DNA of 38,152 nt. Source: Deltaproteobacteria bacterium RBG_16_49_23. Its GTDB lineage: Bacteria; Desulfobacterota; BSN033; UBA1163. The stretch is taken from contig MGQQ01000036.1 in NCBI GenBank assembly GCA_001798855.1, positions 1 through 38,152 on the forward strand, in the 5' to 3' direction. Under the pieces are notes generated by a model that saw only the letters and a program-made list of their open reading frames with translations, was not told the origin of the DNA and ran no database searches. Positions 33,717 to 38,152 of the stretch are shown here, in pieces. Within the stretch, counting starts at the first letter, position 1, and each line of letters starts with the position of its first letter. The translations under genes were made by a program, and so were the position numbers.

Positions 33717-33839
33717 CTCGTATCGAGGCTCGTTTATAGAAACAGGATACTCGAGTACTTCGACTCCGTTCGCCCTGAGCCCGTCGAAGGGACGAACGTC
33801 GCTCAGCACATGCTTCTTTTACGGTTGCTTCGATACGAG
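33717..33839. repeat. Element with CTCGTATCGA-GC inverted ends between the GT2 and amidotransferase genes
   Basis: Ends at 33717-33729 and 33827-33839 are inverted copies at 12 of 13 positions. Inside, TTCGAC (33759-33764) and GTCGAA (33783-33788) bracket CCGTTCGCCCTGAGC. The same type of internal sequence recurs at 36000-36085. A short frame across it is an artefact of the repeat. Confidence 0.65.
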
Positions 33840-33893
33840 CATCGTCACCGTAAACCTTTTTGAATAATTTCACACGGACACGGGCACGACAAT

Positions 33894-35804
33894 ATGTGCG
33901 GCATTGTAGGGTTCCTCACTTTTAAATCATCTGAAATTCCTGAGCGCCCAATTCTACAAGGGATGCGTGACATCCTGATCCATCGCGGGCCAGACGACGG
34001 GGGGGAGTATATTCGGCCTCTGGACGAGAAAGGCCCTTTTCTTTTTCTCGGGCATCGAAGATTGAGCATCATCGATTTGTTCTCAGGACAACAACCCCTT
34101 TCCAATGAGGATGAAACAGTATGGGTCATCTTTAATGGAGAGATATATAACTTTAAAGAATTAAGAGAAAGGTTAAACGCACGCGGGCACCGGTTTAAGA
34201 CAGATTCGGATACGGAAGTAATTGCCCATGCTTATGAAGAATATGGCGAGGAGTGTTTTAAGCATTTGAATGGGATGTTTGCCATCGGAATCTGGGATGA
34301 CAGGAGGAAACAGCTCGTCCTTGCGAGAGATCGGCTTGGAAAGAAACCTCTCTATTACAGTATTCTCCCGGGGACTTTCCTTTTTGCCTCAGAAATGAAA
34401 GCCATTATGGCCTATCCCAATTTCCCAAGAAAGGTTGCTCCTCCCTCTCTCATGAAATATCTTTTTTATGAATTTGTTCCTTCTCCACATAGCATCTTTG
34501 AAGATGCAATGAAACTTCCAGCCGCTTCCTATCTGATCTGGCAAAAGGGCAAAATCGAAATAAATAAATATTGGTCTCCTTTTCATGCGAAAGAAGTGAA
34601 AAACTTATCAGAGGAGGAAGCGGAGTCTAAAATCATAGATCTTTTAAGAGACTCGGTAAGGCGGAGGCTCATGAGCGATGTTCCCCTTGGGATATTTCTG
34701 AGCGGAGGAATTGATTCGAGTACGATTGCCGCCTTTGCACAAAAGGACGTTTCCGGAAAAGTAAAAACGTTTTCAATCGGTTTTGAAGATCCGACTTTTG
34801 ACGAATCAGGATATGCCTCCTTAGTTTCCACTTTTCTCGGGACGGAGCATCATGAACAGATGATGACCCCGGAGGATTTGCTGGCCATTGTTCCGAAATT
34901 GCCAGATATTTTGGATGAACCGATGGCCGATGCTTCCATTTTGCCCACCTATCTTCTTTCAAAATTCACCCGGCAACATGTCACGGTCGCGCTGGGCGGG
35001 GATGGAGGAGACGAGTTATTTGCGGGGTATCCCACCTATCTTGCTCATAAACTGGCTAGGCCTTATGAAAGTATTTTCGGTTTTCTTCATCCCGTCGCCG
35101 CTTTTTTAGGAAATTTACTTCCGGTATCCGATGATAATATCAGTTTCGATTTCAAGGTTAAAAAATTTCTCTCCGGCATCGGCTATCCTGACGGGATCAG
35201 AAATTCGATCTGGTTAGGATCTTTTCCTTTTTCAGAAAATGAAAAAGTTTTATCTGATGGGATTCGTAGCCAGTTCAATCGAGATCGATTGGTTGAAGAT
35301 ATCTCTTTCTATGAGAAAGAATATCCTCTCAATGATCGAATGACTAAACTCCAATATCTTGATTTAAGGCTCTATCTCCAGGAAGCTATTCTGGTGAAGG
35401 TAGATCGAGCAAGCATGGCTTGCTCCCTCGAGGTGAGAGCCCCTTTTCTTGATTATGAGTTGGTCGAATTTGTGATGAGACTTCCTTCGGAATTAAAATT
35501 AAAAGGCTTTACATCGAAATATATTCTGAAAAGGGCGATGAAAGGTTGGCTTCCGGATGAGGTGATCAAAAGGCCAAAGAAAGGTTTTGGTGTCCCCATT
35601 GCCAAATGGGTAAAAGGACCACTGAAGGAGTTGTTTAGAGATTTACTGTCCTCAGAAAGAATAAAAAGGGAAGGGTTCTTAAACCCTGAATATTTAACCA
35701 CCCTGCTTGAAGATCATCTAAAAAATAAGAAGGACAATAGAAAACAACTCTGGACCCTCCTCGTCTGGCAACTCTGGGCAGATCGCTATCATCCAATACT
35801 TTAG
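33894..35804 (+). CDS. asnB: Asparagine synthetase-type glutamine amidotransferase
   Basis: The 636-residue protein begins MCGIVGFL, so C2 is the N-terminal nucleophile that frees ammonia from glutamine, with HRGPDDGG and FNGEIYNF completing the class II amidotransferase site. The synthetase domain has the ATP-binding loop SGGIDSS at 270-276 and GGDGGDELFAGYP. Members act as asparagine synthetase or, when next to glycosyltransferases as here, may amidate sugars or cell-surface intermediates, so the physiological product is open. The ATG at 33894 has no strong ribosome site, but C2 fixes the start. The gene lies between two repeat elements. Confidence 0.9.
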   Translation: MCGIVGFLTFKSSEIPERPILQGMRDILIHRGPDDGGEYIRPLDEKGPFLFLGHRRLSIIDLFSGQQPLSNEDETVWVIFNGEIYNFKELRERLNARGHRFKTDSDTEVIAHAYEEYGEECFKHLNGMFAIGIWDDRRKQLVLARDRLGKKPLYYSILPGTFLFASEMKAIMAYPNFPRKVAPPSLMKYLFYEFVPSPHSIFEDAMKLPAASYLIWQKGKIEINKYWSPFHAKEVKNLSEEEAESKIIDLLRDSVRRRLMSDVPLGIFLSGGIDSSTIAAFAQKDVSGKVKTFSIGFEDPTFDESGYASLVSTFLGTEHHEQMMTPEDLLAIVPKLPDILDEPMADASILPTYLLSKFTRQHVTVALGGDGGDELFAGYPTYLAHKLARPYESIFGFLHPVAAFLGNLLPVSDDNISFDFKVKKFLSGIGYPDGIRNSIWLGSFPFSENEKVLSDGIRSQFNRDRLVEDISFYEKEYPLNDRMTKLQYLDLRLYLQEAILVKVDRASMACSLEVRAPFLDYELVEFVMRLPSELKLKGFTSKYILKRAMKGWLPDEVIKRPKKGFGVPIAKWVKGPLKELFRDLLSSERIKREGFLNPEYLTTLLEDHLKNKKDNRKQLWTLLVWQLWADRYHPIL

Positions 35805-35831
35805 GGAACCTCTAATAATTCCCAATTCGTC

Positions 35832-35894
35832 ACTCCCGCGAAGGCGGGAGTCCAGTAATTTAAAAAGCTTATGGATTCCTGCTTTCGCAGGAAT
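35832..35894. repeat. Paired hairpins of the ACTCCCGC/GCGGGAGT type
   Basis: Hairpin one is ACTCCCGC-GAAG-GCGGGAGT (35832-35851) and hairpin two is ATTCCTGC-TTTC-GCAGGAAT (35875-35894), joined by about 23 AT-rich bases. When translated it yields the IPAKAGIH string often seen as false ORFs in bacterial genomes. The element lies 28 bases after the asnB stop and may act as a processing or termination structure. Confidence 0.75.
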
Positions 35895-35964
35895 GACATT
35901 TTTAGAGGTTGCCTTTAATCTTTTCGGTTCTTCCGGTTTTAGTGGGGGGTATGTAATATACCGA

Positions 35965-36085
35965 TCACCCTGAGGCTCTCGAAGGGTGGGGAATTGAACC
36001 GTTAAGGCTTCGACAAGCCTGTCTTGAGCAAACTGTTCACCCTTTGACAGGCTCATGGCGAACGGTGAGTCGAAGGGCAGGTTCA
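35965..36085. repeat. TTCGAC/GACAGGCT-type repeat between asnB and hepT
   Basis: AGCCTGTC (36016-36023) and GACAGGCT (36046-36053) are perfect inverted arms, surrounded by CTTCGACA and GGCGAACGG strings like those in the 33717-33839 element. With the paired hairpins at 35832-35894 it fills most of the 371-base gap between the convergent asnB and hepT genes. No gene is seen in this gap. Confidence 0.55.
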
Positions 36086-36175
36086 GGGAGAATGGAATTT
36101 AGTTGTTTTAAAGAAGATCCTCCCGTGGTCAGGACTAATCGACTTTGCCCACTCCAAATCCTAAAGAACCATCCT

Positions 36176-36628
36176 TCAATCCATTTTTGAAATCCAATCC
36201 AGAACAAATCTTGAAAATTCCTTAAAATCATCTAAATCCTGTAAACTCTCATAAAGTTTTTCTGCATCAAATTCATTGGGCAAATAATCGTGGATAATCC
36301 TATTTCGAAATGAAGGCATTCCCTTTATCTTCTCGGCAAATTCCTTTGTTATGATTCCCTCTTCGGCCAAAGCCAGGATGGCTTCAGCTTCACTCTCCCT
36401 GACCTTCCATAGGGAAAGGGTTGAGGCGATATGAGCCGAGATGCGAGTTATATCCTGAATGGCACAGGCGAGACTATATTTGATTGCTTTAATCTGAATG
36501 GAATTTTCCCTGTTAAGGAAAAAGTCTTTACTCGAAATGGGGATCGATCTGATGTCCTTTAGCTGTCTTTCGATATTATCGAGATATTCGATGATCCTTT
36601 CTCTCCTGATTAGCCCTTTTGATTTCAT
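36176..36628 (-). CDS. HepT-like HEPN-domain toxin
   Basis: The 150-residue, mostly helical protein fits the DUF86/HepT family of HEPN ribonuclease toxins. The active-site motif RNRIIHDY at residues 108-115 is the RX4HXY form (R108, H113, Y115). In characterised pairs the tyrosine is AMPylated by the partner MntA, which silences the RNase. The start codon ATG at 36626-36628 follows directly on the TAA of the upstream nucleotidyltransferase gene, so translation is coupled. It is somewhat longer at the N-terminus than the shortest HepT proteins, with REN/RER charged helices. Confidence 0.88.
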   Translation of the reverse strand: MKSKGLIRRERIIEYLDNIERQLKDIRSIPISSKDFFLNRENSIQIKAIKYSLACAIQDITRISAHIASTLSLWKVRESEAEAILALAEEGIITKEFAEKIKGMPSFRNRIIHDYLPNEFDAEKLYESLQDLDDFKEFSRFVLDWISKMD

Positions 36629-37060
36629 TTAGATACCCGCTTTAATTCTCAAAAAAAGCATCTCCCTGTACTCATCAAGGTAAGGCTTCAATTCGAAAAA
36701 TCTGTTCATCACCCTGGTCTCAAAGTCAATCCTTCCCTGCTCATCTTTAATCAAAATAGGAATCCCTTCCTTGAGTACATGATGCTGTAGAAGAAGAGGC
36801 AAGACATTAAGGATTCTAAGATCAATTCTGTCAGTGTGAATCTTATCAATTAAGGCGGAGAGGATTTTCTTTTCCTTTTTAAGGTATTCCTTCATATCTG
36901 AAGGGTCAAGATAAACAGCTACATCAATGTCACTCTCAGAATGGACGACACCGTATGCATACGAACCATAGAGGTAGGCAAAGAGAACGCCTTCCTCTCC
37001 TTCCATTACCTCTTTAAGAGCTTTTAAAAGAATATTTCTATTTTCAATCCCATTTTTCAT
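36629..37060 (-). CDS. MntA-like nucleotidyltransferase antitoxin
   Basis: The 143-residue protein has the minimal nucleotidyltransferase signature GSX10DXD: G32-S33 in LYGSYAYG, then D44 and D46 in SDIDVAVYLD. MntA antitoxins transfer AMP onto HepT. The gene is first in the pair, as usual, and its stop abuts the hepT start with no gap. The ATG at 37060 lacks a ribosome site. A TATGAT box (plus 37072-37077) lies just upstream, and the expected -35 position falls on the end of the palindromic element at 37095. Confidence 0.87.
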   Translation of the reverse strand: MKNGIENRNILLKALKEVMEGEEGVLFAYLYGSYAYGVVHSESDIDVAVYLDPSDMKEYLKKEKKILSALIDKIHTDRIDLRILNVLPLLLQHHVLKEGIPILIKDEQGRIDFETRVMNRFFELKPYLDEYREMLFLRIKAGI

Positions 37061-37094
37061 AGTTTGAGGGTATCATAATTTATTAAAGAAGTAA

Positions 37095-37256
37095 ACCCCG
37101 TTAGAAATTCCAGCGGGGTATTAAACTCCGCCCTGCCTACCGGCAGGCAGGCGGAATTATTGTAAAATCTAACCCAGCTGGAGCCGCCGGCCCAGGCTCC
37201 GCCCCAGAGGGGATTCTGCCCCGGAGGGAGCAGCGGGGCATTATTTCTAACGGGGT
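37095..37256. repeat. 162-bp palindromic element, copy 2 (ACCCCGTTAGAAAT ends)
   Basis: The ends at 37095-37108 and 37243-37256 are the same perfect 14-base inverted repeats found at 26648-26723, with matching bases further inside but in opposite orientation. This copy is twice as long. Its extra interior carries a hairpin at about 37129-37154 (CCGCCCTGCCT against AGGCAGGCGG) and GC-rich sequence. It ends 35 bases upstream of the mntA start. The rest of the gap to 37395 is AT-rich and shows no gene. Confidence 0.8.
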
Positions 37257-37395
37257 AAATTACCGTTTGAGTAAGTTCTCTTGCCTTTTGCGATCCAACC
37301 AGGTCCTCAAACTTTTTTATTTTAGTAGCAGACGTTTTTATAATTCACTCAATTCTTGATCCTGTTTTTGTCTCAGTCCTCAGTCCTTTTATATG

Positions 37396-38049
37396 TTAAT
37401 CAATCGGTAAATCAATTCCTTTTTCATCAGGCGATGAAGGGTCTAAGAGGAAGAGATATATGGGAGCATCGGTTGGAAATTTTCTAAAACTGGCAAATCT
37501 CCCATCAAAATAACCTTTCATCGCAACAGGGCGACTTTCACTAAATTGCTTTGCCCCCTCTTTTCCGTGAATAATCCATAATCGATTATCACCTGAAATA
37601 TATTGTGCACAACAAATATTGGAGGAATAGATGATATAAATGAAATTTTCATAGACGAAGGTTTTTTTAAATTCGATTTGCTTTCCAGAATCTTTAAACT
37701 CATAAGGGATGGTATAGTGACGACCTTTTGGTATGGTTCCAAAGTAATGGAGGATCGCTGGAATATAGGCTATCGATTGAACGAAGATCGTATCGCTCTC
37801 TCGGAGATGTCCGCTCAAATAATTAACGAGGCCCCTGAAATTTTGTTTTTCAGAGCGGTAGTAGAGTGGAAGAAGGATAAGATTGGAGGCGATAAGAAAG
37901 ATGAGGAAGAGAAGTTTGAGCCTAAGGAACCTTCTCAGATCGAAAACCTTTGCCTCAATAGCATCGAGGGAAAGAAAGAGCATAATTAAAAAGAGGGGAA
38001 GGAAATTGATAAAATATCTCGAAGTGATGAAATGGGCGATATTGAACAA
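37396..38049 (-). pseudogene. 3' part of a polytopic glycosyltransferase-like membrane protein, possibly broken
   Basis: The 217-residue frame has two hydrophobic helices (about 8-30 and 46-64), then a soluble C-terminal domain of about 150 residues (NFRGLVNYL, FVQSIAYIPAILHYFG). This is the usual end of PMT/ArnT-like GT-C glycosyltransferases, which normally have about ten helices before it. The only start codon is a TTG at 38049 with no ribosome site. The same frame stays open to an in-frame TGA at 38092-38094 and is open again beyond it to the window edge. Either a mutated stop interrupts a longer gene, or upstream helices lie in another frame, or this is a fragment. Start and status are uncertain. 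Confidence 0.5.
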
Positions 38050-38152
38050 TTTGCAGAAGCGGAATGTGTCAAGCCAAATGAGACACTTCCATCAAGAATT
38101 TAGTGTAGGACCTCCTTGCTTTTTGAGAGCGGTTTGTTGATCCAGGCGCTTT

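Noticed and set aside
35718..36056. 112-codon minus-strand frame after asnB
   Set aside because: It contains the IPAKAGIH string typical of translated intergenic hairpins and overlaps the asnB 3' end; no family features.
37095..37256. CRISPR or integron-like site reading of the paired repeats
   Set aside because: Only two terminal inverted arms with a unique interior are present; no regularly spaced direct repeats and no integrase.

Overview
The window reads as part of a Gram-negative bacterial chromosome, most likely a Desulfobacterota/deltaproteobacterium-like lineage. That is an inference from gene content and style: a long-form HflX, a nuclease-type MutL, a PilB-PilT-PilC-PilS-PilR cluster behind a sigma-54 promoter, a DUF4388 (PATAN) protein, and many short palindromic repeats between genes. 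No rRNA, phage, insertion sequence or CRISPR array was seen.

Layout. 1-1003 (minus): the 5' end of an NfeD/ClpP-class membrane protease gene and an RNase Z-like metallo-beta-lactamase protein. 1270-4074 (plus): RNA 3'-phosphate cyclase (rtcA) and the ribosome-associated GTPase HflX. 4296-10467 (plus): guaB, two uncharacterised membrane proteins (a TPR/zinc-ribbon protein and a DUF4388 protein with a pseudopilin-like C-terminus), then guaA; the two GMP-synthesis genes bracket the unknown pair. 10736-16947 (plus): dnaE-accA-mutL, replication, fatty-acid and mismatch-repair housekeeping genes. 17257-24733 (minus): pilB-pilT-pilC-pilS-pilR, a type IV pilus motor/platform operon with its own two-component system. 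It starts behind a consensus -24/-12 promoter at 25016-25031, which closes a plausible PilS-PilR-sigma-54 loop. 25147-27461 (minus): an OmpR-type regulator and a CusS-like kinase whose junction is filled with repeats. 27639-32455: a carbon-nitrogen hydrolase, signal peptidase I, RibF (convergent), tRNA-Leu(CAG), and a class A penicillin-binding protein. 32726-38152: an accessory, surface-polysaccharide-like region with a GT2 glycosyltransferase, an asparagine-synthetase-type amidotransferase, a MntA-HepT toxin-antitoxin pair, and the 3' end of a polytopic glycosyltransferase-like gene with an upstream in-frame stop.

The most useful observations are the sigma-54 promoter feeding a pilus operon that encodes its own NtrC-type activator; the undescribed membrane pair inside the guaB-guaA operon, one member of which fuses a cytoplasmic PATAN domain to an exported pseudopilin-like domain; a probable AUU start codon in hflX; and a miniature palindromic repeat family with two copies here, one inside a two-component operon and one just upstream of a toxin-antitoxin operon. 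Almost every long gap between genes is occupied by an inverted-repeat element, and the eastern third is the richest in them.

All family assignments come from reading motifs by eye. No database search or computation was run.
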